From Aptenodytes patagonicus (Eukaryota; Chordata; Aves; Sphenisciformes; Spheniscidae): DNA of 64,000 nt. The notes below the pieces were generated by a model that saw nothing but the letters and a program-made list of their open reading frames with translations, made no database searches and had not been told where the DNA came from. The stretch spans positions 170,280,853 to 170,344,852 of the forward strand of contig NC_134950.1 of the NCBI RefSeq assembly GCF_965638725.1, in the 5' to 3' direction. Of the stretch, positions 23,801-38,800 are shown one piece after another. Every line of letters begins with the position of its first letter. The first letter of the stretch is position 1. A program made the position numbers and the translations under genes.

Positions 23801-26800
23801 ATGCAGAAAGGAAGCAGAGACACTCCCCCTTCCCCACCTCTCCAAGAGGCACCTAATTTATTTGTAAATCAAAATTGTGCCAAAAAAGGCCCAGGTTTGC
23901 CATGAAAAACAGTTTATTTTTAGTTTCAAAACAGATTACTTTTGATAGGCTTCGCATTCATTAGAGCATACTTAACATTTATAATACAGAAAAAGACAAC
24001 TGTTGAGAACAGAAAAGGTTTTAAAATACGAAAGCAGTAAAATGGAAACTCAGTCGGCTACAGGGCTCTGCTCAGTTCACCTGCCAATTAGGCTCTGCCT
24101 TGAAACGCAGCGGGCAATGACGATGCGGTTACTCACACACAAAAATAAAAGGCAAGCGGCTCACTTTCATCTGTTAATTCTCTTTGCCTAAGAGAGTCTG
24201 GTAATAAATCCCTTAACCCTTTGTCTGTCAGAGTCTTCAACCGTTCAAGCTGAGTGCTGCTAATCAGTCCAATGGGACCTGAAACGGTTAAGATGCTTTT
24301 CCAGCACAGCCCACAGAGCTTGCTGGAAAGAGTTACTGGAATCTGAAGTCTGGCCAAAGCTGGTCACTACTATTTTTGCAAAGCAAAATGATGGCAAGAT
24401 GTCTAGTTATCACTGCTCCAGTTCTGTCAGCTGCTCAGAGCAGCAGTGCCTTCGGTGCCAGCACGTAATTTGGACGGTGAACCAAGACATGAAAACTCAG
24501 CGTGAAACACTATTTGTTACACAAAGCCAAACAGCAGGTATGAGCCCATCAGAGATGCATTTTAAAGGCACATTTCCTCAAGCACTGGTCAATCTCACGT
24601 AGAAACAGCCTCAGATTTATGCCACCGGATTGTAATTTGTAAAGTCGGATTTATCCTTGTGGCTCTGCCACAGATTTTCTGTGCAACTTCAGGCAAGTTA
24701 CCTAGTATTCCCACGCACAGAGTTCTTGCTGTAGAAAAACAAGGAAGCAAATTTGTCACTGCTCTCCAAATCCACCTGGTGTCAACTGTTCAACTACAGC
24801 AGACTTGGGCCTTGCTGGGAGAAGAGGTGTCCATCCAAGCTATGCACCCCAAGTTCTTGTATAGACTATGGGGACCTAGACAATGCAGTGCAGTTTAGGT
24901 CATGATTCATCCGCTCTATTTTATGTACCTGCTTAAGGAGGAGTTCAAGGGCTGCCCGCTCCTCTCTGCTTTGGCTCAAGTGAGAGCCGAGCAACCAGCT
25001 TAGCTGGAGACAGTCACAACACAGACACAAACGGAATGACGGGAGAGGACTCCAAGCCCATGAACCCACTCAGTACTTCGCCCTATTACTTTATCATTTT
25101 TCCACACCACCTGAAGACCTAAACTCAGTGTCAGGCACTGTACAACCAGAGATTGTATCCTAAAGATCATACAATGGAGACCTCAGCTTGGTTTGGGTCC
25201 TGAGATACCATCATAATAATGCAATTTAGCTAAAGCTTGTGAAATATGATCTACCATCCCGATACACTGAGTATCCAGCAGTAAAGATAAGATACTGAAA
25301 GTGCCATTGTGCAGGAAGTATTGCCAATTGTAGTTTGAACTCCCTGAAATCCTCCCTGAGATCCACTCCATTATCCCTGTGCAACTGAGGTCTAAATGCT
25401 AAAGCAGAGCACATACAGCCAGAAATGGCTCTTGAATGCAGCTTCCCCAGCCAAATTCACCTGTTATTAGGAAACAAAAAACTGTCACTTGCAGTACTCT
25501 GAACCAGGGTGCAAACAGAGGTTTTGACGGTGATCACTTGTCATGATTTAATACGGTGCTTCACCTCTGTGCTGAACATATTTGCAGGTGAGCAAGAAGG
25601 GGAGACAACACCTAAAATATTCCAATTCGTAATCCCATTATAAACTCAAATCCATAATAGGGATTAAGTTGAGTGATCTTGCACTGAAAATATTAAGAGG
25701 CCTGTCCACAGGCTCTCCTGCTGCACCTGGAAATGAGCAGGGAGACAGCAGAGAGCAGAAACATCTTAAACCACTGCAACACAATCTACTAGAGGACATT
25801 TACCAATGCCTCATGAGACAAGCGCAACTTGCCGTAACAAAAATCTATGGATTTATGTTGCTTTAAGATGCTTCCTGTTTGGGATTGCCGCTATCAGCAC
25901 TTGCCTGTAGCTATGCAAAGCACAGACGTTCCTGCTGCTTGATCCAGAGTTGCATCTGGTGTACGAACAGCCAAGCTCTACAGCAGCCACTAGCAAAAGT
26001 GCTCCTGCCTGCTCTAGAAAATCAAGCTGTCTCTTGTAGAACAAAATTTCTGAGCACAGAAAACACTGGAATAGGCAAGTTTGACAGGACAGCAGGTCCC
26101 TTGTATCTGAAGCACACAAAAGCAGACAAATTTTCAAGCACCAGCTCTTTTGAGCCAATGGCCATTAGGACAGTACGGAAGGGTCACTGTTTACTATCTT
26201 AGTGGCTGATTTCTCCCATTATTTCTTCTTGGACTGATACAGAAGTCTGATTTTATTTACTTTCTCAGGGAGTACTAAGCACTCATGGTACCACTAACAT
26301 ACCACTGGTCTTGTCTGGAAAAAATACTCAAGCAGATCCACAGGCTTAACTACCACCTTTTATTTTGGTACCATTAAATACTTCAGTTACACACAAGCAA
26401 ATACAAAGTGTTAGTTGTAAGGACTGCAGTAAGGACTCTCCCCACATTGTGCCTTCCAAAAAACAAATCTGGGGCACGATCATTACATGTGTCTGTTAAG
26501 ATCAGTTGCCTGTTGATCGCTATAGGCCATGGAACAAGGCCATCCTATGAGCAAATTTGGTATTTAGCACTTGGAATGAACAGTTCCTCAACAAAACGCT
26601 TTTCCTCTGACCTAATGGTTGTGATTTCCTGAGATGAAGGCACGATAAGAGCATAAATAAACACTGAAGAGACTCTGAAAGTAGCAAAGGACTGAAATGG
26701 AGCCATCTACACCTGAGAAGACATCGAGGAAGAAAACATCACAAAGATATGCACTGGGATGTGTTTTTTTCCCCCCAGACGTTACAGAATTAACTTCTTT

Positions 26801-29800
26801 AATACCATATCTGTCTTTATGGCATACGCGATCTGCAGACAGTAAATATCAGGGCAACAGTTCTTTGGCAGGAACAGTTTAGGAAATTAGAAAGCACTGG
26901 TTTGGCAAAATAAATTCAAATCTAGTGAATTCCCCCCCTTCGACCACAGCCCTTAAGCTAATATTATCATATCCCCTCCCACACCCAGTGCCATTATGTC
27001 AGCCAGAGCAAGGCGGTAGGCAGAGGCTCGGCCAGAGACCACAGGAACTTCGTAGGCTTCTTTCTCCCTCTCTATAGCACATAGCACAGCTAAGGAACAC
27101 AGCTCACACTGCCACAAACTCTGTGGGTTTTTTTTTAACATAAACGTCCCTTCATGAAGTCCTGATGAGGTCCTTTACTCAGGCACCCAATCACAACTGC
27201 AGATGCTCAGGACTTCCAGCTCTAATGGAAGGAAATTAGTATCATTCAACAATGCTTGTTGCAAAACATCTAGTAGTGTTATTACTGCAAGTACTTTGTT
27301 TTTCGGGAGAGAGGAAGAGCGACAATTATTTGGCTGTTCATCACAAATTCCTCTTACATCTCCCACTTCAAAAGTTCTGCTGGACTTACCCACAGCACAA
27401 GTAATGAGGGGGACAGAGCAGAGCCCTTCTGGGTTTTGTGATTTTTTTTTTTTTTTTAAAAACAAGTGCTTGCATTACAGATAATCAAAGAATAAAAGAT
27501 CATAATCCTCAAGAGAGGAAACTGCTCAGAAAAACGCTGTAGTTATCAACATAAGGACCTCAAATACCTTTAATTCATTCATGGAAGCCTGATGCCACAA
27601 GTATCATTGTCTTCAATGCATGTTAATGCTTTGCACTTGTAACTGTTTTCCCCCCTTACTCCCTAAATGCTTTGCAAATGTGATTAACCACCATCCTGCT
27701 CATTCCCAAAGTGGGAGCTGAACTGAAGCAGTGCAAAGAAGCTCTCCCGGAACAAATGCATCAATGAAAGACAAGCCCTTCCTGCGGGCTAAAACGACTA
27801 TGCGACCATGCGTACTGCTCATTGATGAGACATGTTTGGAGAAAAAAGGACAAAGCAGCAGGCTACACCTCAGCAAGGAGCACCCTACAACCTAGCTCAT
27901 GACTGACTGCCTAAGGCAGTCTCCAAGCTGGAAAGGAGACAAAGCTCCTGGTTCCCTGCCCTGCTTTCTATTTACGGATTTAACCCGCCTCTCAACTATA
28001 AAATGACTGAATATAACCTTAGATAAAGCCTTGACATACCTTGGATAAGCATTAAATGTCCTGCTCAGATGTATTTTCAAGATCTTCACCTCGATGCTTC
28101 CAGGGGTTCAATACCTGAAAGGCTTTGTATGGCGTTTACCATGATGCTGCCCTTGAACCCCATTAGAATACATCCGCAACCTCCATACCTTTCAAATCCA
28201 CTTTTACTGGTAGGAGCTTTCCCCTTCAGTCACGCTTTCCTTCACTTCCACATCTTTACACTTCCCCTTTAAACTGCACCACATTCTCTCCTAAGAGAAT
28301 CGAAAGGTCCTGAGCTATTTCACTCTGCTTCGTGCTTTAGAGCAATGAGAAAAAGCAGTGCTTGGACAACTCCTGGGAGCAGCTGGAGAGACACCAGCCT
28401 GCGCAAGACGAGAGGCTTCATTCCCAATTCACAAGACTTGTTGGAAGATGCTGAATTCCCCGTCCTATGTTTCTTCTGCTTCTCCAGTCACAGCCAACTG
28501 CTTTGATAACATCAAGCACCAACAAAGGTTGGTGTCCAACTGTCAAGAACTGGCCCTGGGGATGCAATTCCTAGAGAGACTTTTTTGCAAGGTGTAGCAA
28601 ACTGTGTCTTCAATAGTAGTCCATGACCAACAACCCTTCATACCCTATTTAGCTTTTCTGGGTCTGGCTACAGATCAAAATTATAGTGCTGAAAAACTGA
28701 CATTTAAGGAAGGAGCAACTAGCCCTTCTGAATACATAACAGCTGTACAAAGTATATACATGCATGAATAATAGATTGCTGCTACTTGTACAACTACGGT
28801 TGAGGAATAGTCTCCCTTAACATCTTCCAAAAGGTCAACGCTGCTTCAGAAAATGCTTATTTTTCGATAAAATGATAGATCATGGAGATAAGCACTTTAA
28901 AAGATGAGAAGAAGGGAGGATGATTACATGGTGAATAGTCCATTCTGTTTTTGAAAAAGCCGAAATAAGATATTGCAGTCAAAAGATCTTGATTATATTT
29001 TGGTTACAGAACCAAGTTTTGGTCTAAAACTGTGTATTTATGCGGTGATTCCTATTAAGGAAAAGGAACAGGAGTTTTATAGGAATTATGGCATGTACCT
29101 TAAAATTATTCATGACTGCAATGATGATTAAAGAGGCCTGACTCTCAGGAAACAGGTGCTCAGCAATTATTGGGAAAAAATCAGGCCAATTCACGGCCTG
29201 TCAGTTTGGCATTCAGATCCTCTCCCCGCCCACACCACCCCACAAGCCCACCCCAAATTATTAACTGGCTAAAAAATTCTTGGCTTGGTGTGGTATAAAT
29301 AAATACCAGAATTGTCTTTTGCGCTCTAGTTAATCTTGAAAGTGTTTTGTTTTAAATAACGCTGGCCATTTAACAGTGTTTCTAGTCCACCATCCAGCAC
29401 AGAGAATTTCAGAAATTTCTGAAATTAACTTTCTGCAAAGGTTAAACTCTCACTTACCCAACCGTCTTTGGTTAATTTTAATAAATAGATTTTTCTTGCA
29501 AGAAGATTTCATTTTTAGCCACTCAAGTCACTACTAAGTGCTTGTGACTCTCGAATGCGCTCAAGCTAACAGAAGTTGCCATATTGTAATTCTCAACTAT
29601 AAAATAAAAGAAGGGGGCTAGAAAACTGCAGGTTTGGGTAAGAGGCGATAGAATTAGCAGAAAATTCACATGATGCTATTACCAAGCTACAGATGGAATG
29701 TTAAAGAGAATAAGATGCTAGAGGGGGGAAAAAAAAAAATTAAAAAAAAAAAATCAAGAAAAAAGTTTAATCTTCAGCCACATCTTCTGATGGGGCTGTG

Positions 29801-32800
29801 ATCATCACCAGTAAACCTATTTTAATGGAAAAACCACTAAAACCATGCTCCTTTGCTTTTCCAGTTACTTCACTGTTTCAGATCAACCACAGACTACAGA
29901 GAGGGATTCTTCACTAAAAGTTCTGAACATCAGCTACGAGAGAAATTCCTTAAAGAGCCATTTAGAGGAACAATATCAGACTGGATTACTTTAAATAAAT
30001 ATTTTTTTTCCTAGTAAAATCTCCAACCTATTTCCCCTTTATTAATTTGCTGGACTGCATACTTACTTCCTAACTACAAGTTCTCTCTGTGTGTTTATAA
30101 AACACTTCATTCAGCTTTGTGGATGTTTCTGAAATAGAACTGCTACTCCTTACTAAAAAGAATAAGATAGCATAGGGAAAACACAAAAAAGCTGAAAATT
30201 ATTTAATTGTTAAGCTGCTTAATCTTCAGAAAAAACAGGTTACGGTTAAGGATTTTCCCTGGGTTATAATCCTATCACTTACTATATTTTGCTGATAATC
30301 CCCGATTTGTTCAAAATAGTTAAAAACAAATATAAAGTTATCAGTGTATTTTAATCACAGGCTCGATTAACCAATTTTTAATATATGCCCATCTAAATTT
30401 AGGGAGAGGAATATTTTGTTAAGGACAATGACTATGTTTCTGATGATGAAAATGCATGTTACTAAGGAAGAAGAGGGAGTGAAACAACTCTTAATCAAAG
30501 TTATCTCAACTTATACCTGTTTAAGCTCTTTTGCTTCTTCCTGGGAGATCTTCTCTTGCTTCTGCAGTTGAACCTGGTCATTGTCCATCCCTTCTCTGCC
30601 TCCCACCGGAGAGCCGGGCTGCACCACTCCTCCCAGGAGTCCCGTGGCTGCAAGAGAAATTCCCATGGTCAGACTGCCATCTCCTGTACCAATGGGGAGG
30701 ACTAGTGCTAATATCAAACCGGTTGACCTTTGCTTTGCTCCATAGCAGTTTGCGAGGGGACAAGCGTGCTCAGAGAAGCCTAACCCAACCTTGCCCGCTA
30801 AGCCATGTTCTTCTAGAAAGGATTTGAGCTGTATTTTGTACAACGCCTAACCTGGAGGTGACCAGGCTGCTGAGAGGTGACTTATTATTAAAGGCAACGT
30901 TTGGAGAATGGGTTCATTTTGGGCTGTGGGGATTCATCTGAACAGAGAGCAAAGCAGCAGCAACACACTCCCAACCACATAAATGAGGATTCTCCACCTG
31001 CTGCTTCTTCTCTCTTTAATCTTTTTAATTAAAGAATTTAGAAGTAATGGATCAGGGACAGAGCCCAAGAGTCAAGTCAGCAAACCCCTGAAACAGAAGG
31101 GCAACACTGACGCTAACAGCCACCCCCAGCTAAGCAGCGTGGACGCAATCCCTCGTGTAACATGCCACCTGTCCTTTATTTAAAGCATCAGCTCTTATTG
31201 CAGTATCTGATACTACCCAGTAGGGTAGCAGGGACATGCTGCAAGTAAAGGTTGTTATTTCTGATGCAGATGGGTGCTAAACACCCGAGACGCACATCTT
31301 GGCTCCTACAGCCTCTTCAAACATCTCCAAAGCTCTCCCACTTAAAGAGGTACCAAGAAGGAAGCTAACGCTACCCCTGCCACCTGTGAGTACATGGCCT
31401 GACCCAGCACAGGACAACGACAGCAGCTCTTATGTACATCAGGACAGAAAGCACATCAGATGCCAGAGCTCACCGCCAGGTCGAAGAGCTGGTGCCCAGC
31501 TGGCTGGCCAACTGACGGTGTACACCCGACCGCTTTGGATAGCGTTACTTCCCCTTGAAAAGGGAGACAAAAGCTAAACCAAAAGTACCAAACCCTAAAT
31601 CCCTCTCAAGTAATTACTGCAAACTCATAATCCCTGGAATTATTCAGTTATCAGCCTGAGAGTCGCTGGACTCAGACACCATCAAGATTTAAGACAAGCA
31701 AGTCATTCACTGTACTAGTGTTACCCTGTGCAAACGCTCCTTGTATTCGGAGGGGCTAAGAACCGCGCTGCTTATGGTAAATTACTGTCGTGGTCTCCCA
31801 CAGAGGACAAAGTGGGGAGGGAATGACAGACCTTCCTATGGCAGCAAATAGCCAGGAGAGATTCTTTGTGTTTCTTATCAGCTGAGTGTCACCGTATGCT
31901 AATTATTTCATTAAAAACAAGAAATCTATCCATTTCACTCCATTAATCTCGCTGAGGACAAGAACAGGAGGGGGACATGACAAAGGCGCACAAAAAGAAT
32001 GGGATGAGGAAGGAGATCTGGCATTTCCCAGCAATTTTCTACTCTAAAAAAAGGGAGAGAGTTGAATAGAAAGGCAGAAACATTTAAAAAGCAATTTTGT
32101 TTTGTTTGCGTTACACCCAGTTGGACTGTGAGACTCGCTGCCACCACGTGAGTACGAGAAGCTACCAAACCTCTGAACACAGTGCTGGAAACTCATAATA
32201 ATGAGAACATTTGGTCACAGGGGTAAGCAGGAAAAATTCAGCAGCCTTGAAAGGCATAAAAAAACCCCTGTGAATGCCGGTCTTCAGCTATAGGATTGAG
32301 ACAGCACTGCCCTAGATTGTTATACTGCAGACGCGCTGTAGGATTTCTCGCGCTTTTTAATCCTGGGTAGCTGTTATCAGCCATTATTGAGGACGTTACT
32401 GGCTAGGAAAGTACTGGCTTGATCCAGCACAGAAGAACCTCTGTTATAAAACAAGCCTCACTGCTCTGTCCTGAGCATTTAAACACCCGTGCGGCTTGGT
32501 CCAAAAAAATACAGTCAGAAAAGACACGCAAAGCAGCTAAAAATACTTTCAGATAATCTGGCGTGTCTAAAAATCTTCACAAATTCCTCTTCTAGGTGGA
32601 ATCAAGCCAAAAAACTCTTAAGAAAGATGAGGTTTTTGAATTTACTTATACACATGTGCAATATGCACAACTTTAAGGCAGGACTAGTATAAACAGACAG
32701 GATCCAGATGAGACTATGACAGTTGTGGAAATGTTCACGTCTCTGAGCTGCACCACCGAGGGCAAAGAACGCTACGAGCCAGTTCACCGAGACAGATGTA

Positions 32801-35800
32801 CCTCCGCTGCAAGGATATTTCTCCTATAAGTCTCTGAATCAACATTTGCTATCTGGAAATACACACATATATTTTATGTGTGCACAAAGGCAAGCATGCA
32901 TAACAACGGACTTTTCTCCCCTGCTTTTAGGGGAAAAAAAAAAAAAAAGAGAAAAGTTAAAAATCAGTATTTCCACCATGGAAAAACCACAGAGGTTAAA
33001 ACACAGTCCGTGACTGCCATCTTGCGACAGAAGACAGACAGCGACAGACTCCAGGGAAGGAACAAACAAGGGTTTTGGTTCAGCCAGAGAAGTCAGGATT
33101 TCCATAACCTCCAGTTTTCTTTACTGACATTTCCAAATTAAACAGTCAAAATGCAGGTGGGGGTAGGAGAGCAATATCCTTGACTCACTGACTCAGATGC
33201 AAACAGAGCAGAGCAGTGGGAAGTTAAGCACAGTAGGGCTGTATAACCAATTATTTTATGTAACCAGCCTTAAGACCATCAGGAACTGAACACCAATTTG
33301 CCGGAATAACTCACTGCTTAAGAAACCAGCAGGTTGTTTTTCCTCTAAGTTGTTGTGCTGACATTTTAGTGCCAGATGCCCAAGACTTACTTCCTTAAAA
33401 ATTAACAAGCTTTTCCAAGCTATGGCCCTTGACGACTCGTCAACAAGAGGACATTATCCTCCCTGCTGAAGTCCAGTTTTAGCTTGGTGCACAGAAATAG
33501 GTTCATCTATTGTTTTACTGTATCATTTTCCTACTCATTTTTAATACACCGGCAATAAATCCATCCACCGATTTGCTCTTTTGTCACTAACAATTAGGGA
33601 AAAAAGGATTCAGGCGTGTTAATAGAAATAAGTTCCTAACGGACAAAAATTCACCAGCTCTCCAAATGAATCCAGGGTTGGATTACAAAAACAAAAAAAA
33701 CCCCAAACCTCCCCGGAATTTTAGAAGAAGTAATAGTAGTAAGGAATGTCATTCTTATTGTTGTGAAAGGGTTTCAGTCTCCACTGTTTTCTTAAAACGA
33801 TTAGACTATGCGTCCACCTAATCTGAGACCTAAAATCTCCTAAATCCAAACACCTGAACTTCTCAAATAGTAAAATTCTATTTTTTAAGATATGAAAATT
33901 AACATGATGTTTATCCCATATGTTATTTAAAAACTTGCTGGACTGAAAGTTTGTTTTAAACTTTCTACAATTAACTGAACAACAGGTTTAATATAAATAT
34001 TCTTCCAGCCACGAACTTCCAAAGGAAAAACAGCAATGACAGAGGACTCTGAAGCATGCAGTCAGGAGAGAAGAATGGATTTCTAATGACCCTTCCCCAC
34101 AGAGTGGCACAACAGTGAGTTGGTGACCACCGGAAAAAGAATGACATTGTAGTTAAAACACAGGCCAGTAGCTGAAACTCAAATTAAGCTAATCCTTTCA
34201 CAAAGTGGTGTGGAGTTAGTGCCAACACCAGCTGAAAGCACAATGTTAAAGAGGGCTTGGCATGTTCCAGCTGTCAGGCTCCTGAGGGACACCCGGCTTC
34301 AGCATCTACAGTCACAGGTTTTGCTAATGTAGTCGGTAGAAAGTAAAGCCAACTAGACTAAAACAGGGCCACACGCTTCGGTCATCTCTACCCTCTCCCT
34401 CTCGGCAAGAAGGTCTAAAGTCACCTAGCAGTTATTCCTTGCATTTTATGATCAGCATGGTCTCACCGTTGGGTCTGGGGGGAGAGGATTTCCCTTGTAA
34501 ATATTATACACTATTCTGAGTTTGAAAACCACTTGGAACCTTTTGGTGCTAGTGTTAGTGCTTACAGACGGATTGCTTTGTCTGTCACATACCTGCTTGC
34601 CAAATGGAGGTCCCCAAATCTACTTGAGGAGACTTCCTGGCACCAACAAATCCTAGGGCATCTTCTAAAAACTGTATCTTCTTGCTAAACTGCATCTCCA
34701 AGATGGGGATTGCTTCTGGCATCTTTGCTGACAAGAGCCGGTAAGAGGTGTCAGGCTTCCCAATAAATCTCTGACGGACACTGATTTCATATGGCGTATG
34801 AACTCTGATATCATCTACATCCTTTGATTCAAACCGGTGAATGACCTGAGAATTGCAGTCACTGATTTCCAGGCCAGAAGTGAAGAGCGTGAGTTTTCCT
34901 GGCTTGACATTTGAGTCTGTTCTGTGGGTGATAATAACTGGAATTCTAATTATGATTCCTTCCTGGTTCTTTGAATCGGAAACTGTGGCAGTTTCCTTTG
35001 GCTTGGTTTCCAATGGTGCTTTCCAGAGCTTGCTGCTAAACGGCCACCAAGAAGGAGATTCGAGCTCAGTCAACAACCTAGCAGAGAAAAGAGAGTGTGA
35101 GAAGACTGAAAGCCAGTAGGAGGGTCATGCTACCCCACCAGTTCAAATCAAACTACCACAGACACAAAGATTTCTTAATACTGAATCCACCCCGCTGTTA
35201 TTTCGCTCCTCAAACCTATTCACAGCTTACGAGGTTCCATCCATTTTAAAAAAAAACATCTTTTCTTCATTTGCTAACACGTTGGAAAGCGGTCCCAGAA
35301 TCTCACTGTTCTGATGTTTCCTGGTTTCGGCTGTGAGAAATCCAACTTCTAACTGGATTTATTCAGGGCAATTTATACCCACCTGTTCTTCAGCTAACAC
35401 TGCCTTTTACCTCAGTATTTCCACACCTGGCCATCACCACCACTGCCTTTTTCTACTCCTTTATACCTCAGCCCCATGGTCTGATGCCACCTTTTGCTTT
35501 GCCCCCGCTCCCAAATTCCCATTGCCAGTTAAAACACTAAGAGTGCAAGGTTGAGGCTGAAAAGCCCAGCAGAGACTGCCCGCTGGCATCCAGAGTCTAC
35601 CTCACCGTCAATGCTGGTGTGGCTCCTGAAGGAGACAGACCTCCTTGCTGGCAAACTGGTGCCTTAGCTTAAAGGTAATCGGACTCACTTTATGGAGGAA
35701 TTAAGCAACTGTTCCCAAGGAAGACCACTGTATAGCCAGAAATAACACAGGGAGTCAAGCCCCTTATTTCTAAGCAAGAAGATGCACGGAAGCAGGCACC

Positions 35801-38800
35801 TAAGTTTATCAGCTGCAAGCAAGAAAGATGTAACACGCTGTCAGGAAGAATCAATGAATGCAGGACACGATCCTCCTGTTGTATTTTCTATCAGCATAGC
35901 CCATTCCCCTTTTCTGGGGTCCTCTCCCAAGAAAGGATCATGATCACAGATCTCTTTGGGTCTAAGCCTCACCAGTACTCTTTCCACCAAAAAAATGGGA
36001 ATGAGGGGAAAGGTGGTGGTTTTGGTTTCATTTTCCATGTGCTGCGCTGCCTATCTGTTAGCATCCCTCTCCAGGCCTAGACAGGAGTTAGAGGCAGAGC
36101 CACAGTCAGCACCTATGATGCTCCGTTTCTCCCACTCTCATCCCCTGCCCGTCACCCAAACCCATCCCGCTAGCAGAGGATCCTGTATTTCAGGATGACT
36201 CAGCCCCAGTGGCTGGAAAGAAATTTTGGGGCCAACTACATCTCCCTGCACAGCCAACAGTCGCATCCGAGCCGAAGTGGCTCGTCTCCAGTTGCAGGCA
36301 GGCATAGGAAGAGGCAAGTCAACCCTCCGGGACGCATCCACAGCTCAAACAATCCTACCTAGTCCCCACTGGAAAACAGCAGCGAGCTGGCTGGAAGCGT
36401 CCCACAAACCAAACCAGCCTGCAGGCCGCCAGTCTGATCAGGATGTTTTAAATGGAGATTTCTCAAGCCCACCTGTCAGTCACTGAGCAGAACAGGAAAA
36501 CCATCTCTGGAGGCACAAATGGATTCTCAATTAACTAACGGGAGGGAAGAGGTTATGTTTAAACCAAACAAAGAAAAAAAACTCTACGGAAGTTCAACCC
36601 AGATCAGAACTGTGTCCCTCCCCACCCCATAAATACCTTAAAGACTATCCAGTGATTAAGCATGTGCCACTGGCACGGTGGTTGTAGTAGATGCTTCTAA
36701 TGAAGCCAGACCACATGTAATAAACATCTTTAATGAAACACTGCCATCTTACTCGTGCTACAAAATACCATTTACTGACTTCAATCCTAGAGGTGCAAGC
36801 CTTATCAGACCAAAATACAAAGTACTACTGCTTCATTGCTATTTTGGAGAGCCAGCTTGATTTAATTTGCTTTTAAGTTTACTCTAGAAAGGTACTGCCT
36901 GATAAAATATGCATCACAGTGCTGCTCTCGAGATACTTTTTGTAATGATTTCTTTTCCATGAGAGAATCCAAGCGTGTCTACAGAAGACTTTGCAATTTT
37001 AAAATCCTGTTTAATTTGGCTGCAGACAAAGTCTAGTCTGAAAGAGTAAGCTCTAACTGAACACACTTTGTTTACTAGCCATCAAAGTTCTGCACCGGCT
37101 TCAAAACAGACCTACTTAAAGAAATTAATCTGCTGGGAAAAGCAGAAAAAGTCATATTGGGAGTCAACCACTGAATTCATGGATAGCGGAGGCAGAATGA
37201 ATTGTTCCAAGAATCTACTCCCAGCTACAGCATGAACATCAGATATTTATGTAGATAGCATGCAACATGAGTAATGGGTCTGGAGCTCTCCACTGCCCTC
37301 TGAAAATGCTATGACACTCCTTAAAAAAAAAAAAAGGGGGGGGGGGGAATAGACCAAAGGAGATGTAACAGGAAGTTCTACAATAACAGAATTTGAAATG
37401 GCACAGTATCATAGATTTAGGACTGAATTCTGAAACTATGAGGTTCAACTTAAGTTCAACACAGAGAATGACTGAAAAAGCCCTAGGCTCTGCTAGCACA
37501 CACCATCTTCCAAATTAAAAGCCATGCTCCAACCTACCTGCTGTAACTAAACAGAAACAAACGACCTGATCTTATTTCTACAGAACGCAAAGCACGTTTT
37601 CTGCCCTCTTGTTGAATGAAAGAGTTACAACAAGGTACTTCAGGGCAACAACATCTTACACCTGCGTCTTAACCTATGAAAAGCCATTACATTCCTACCG
37701 CAATATGGGTTCATCACATTCACCATGAGAAAAGCATGTGCGGTCGCTTAGTGAAAAGCGACTGCAATGCGACAAGTCTAAACCTCCGCTTACACCGTGG
37801 TAACTAATTCTGGATAGCTTTGAGCCTTCACTTTTATCACTTTATCCCTTCACCCGTCTCCTCCCCTCTTTCCCCAGGGACTGACATCCTGGCTGGGCGA
37901 TGTCTGATTTACAGTCAAGATTTTTCTGCTGCACAGCCTTAACAAAGGCTCCAGCCAACTCCTCTGGCCTTCCACGGAGGAGTCACCCCTCTGTATCAAC
38001 AAACTGTATGACCGGTCCTTACATACAAATGAAAATTTGCAACCAGAGTACCTTGTCCTCGAATAGTAATATATTAAAAAGGAACCAGTTAATCTGGCTT
38101 TCTGTTTATTTTTGGTCTTTGAACATCTGCTAGCACGTCAGACTCAGCACTGCTTATCTGCACGCAGGTCCACTGAAAGCAGCTGTATATACCCAGGCAA
38201 ACACAAGAACAGAATTAATAATCCAAAAAAGCCCACACATACTGGCAAGATAAAGCTAATCAAAGTTTTAAACATATGAAAGCAGATAAAGAGGCCTGGT
38301 TCTTTTTATAAAAGACACCACCATCAAACTGGTGTCGCTCATACAACCTTGAATTAGCAGACACAAAAGTTTGTTACCGAAGTTTCCTTCTGCGCAGAAT
38401 CTGCTACACATGCAAAGTAGTCCTGCATGATATTACCCATGTAGCTACTTCTCATCAAGTTTCTAAAGAAAGCAAGAGTCAAAGAGCCTTAATAGACATT
38501 AGCATATTTTTCTAGGTTAACAGTCTGAATTACCTAATATGTAACAATCAAATGAGCTTCAATCACGGTCTTCCCCATTTTCTACACTGGTTAAGGACAT
38601 GCAGAAAGATGTCATCAGTTTGAGAGAAGACTTTGGGCGGGAGGGGGGGAAGCAGCTTTATGAGAAAACACACACACACACACAAACTATGCTAGAAAAC
38701 GAAGTGTCAGAACTCCTCAAAAAGCACAGTGTAATTAAAACAGTTTCGCTAATGGCTTCTGGGCTGCATTTTAGCCTGCGAGCAAGCTGGCCAAACTCTT

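Larger units (their letters stand above)
20868..30516 (-). other. SNAP47: SNAP47 intron before last exon (9.6 kb)
   Basis: This large intron contains a degenerate CR1 remnant near 23176-23300, a T tract at 27441-27457, an A-rich stretch at 29729-29765 and a perfect 22-bp palindrome at 29405-29426. No other gene is recognised. Confidence 0.75.

Noticed and set aside
29405..29426. Classical heat-shock element
   Set aside because: The GAA/TTC units are not spaced by the regular two bases that the element needs.
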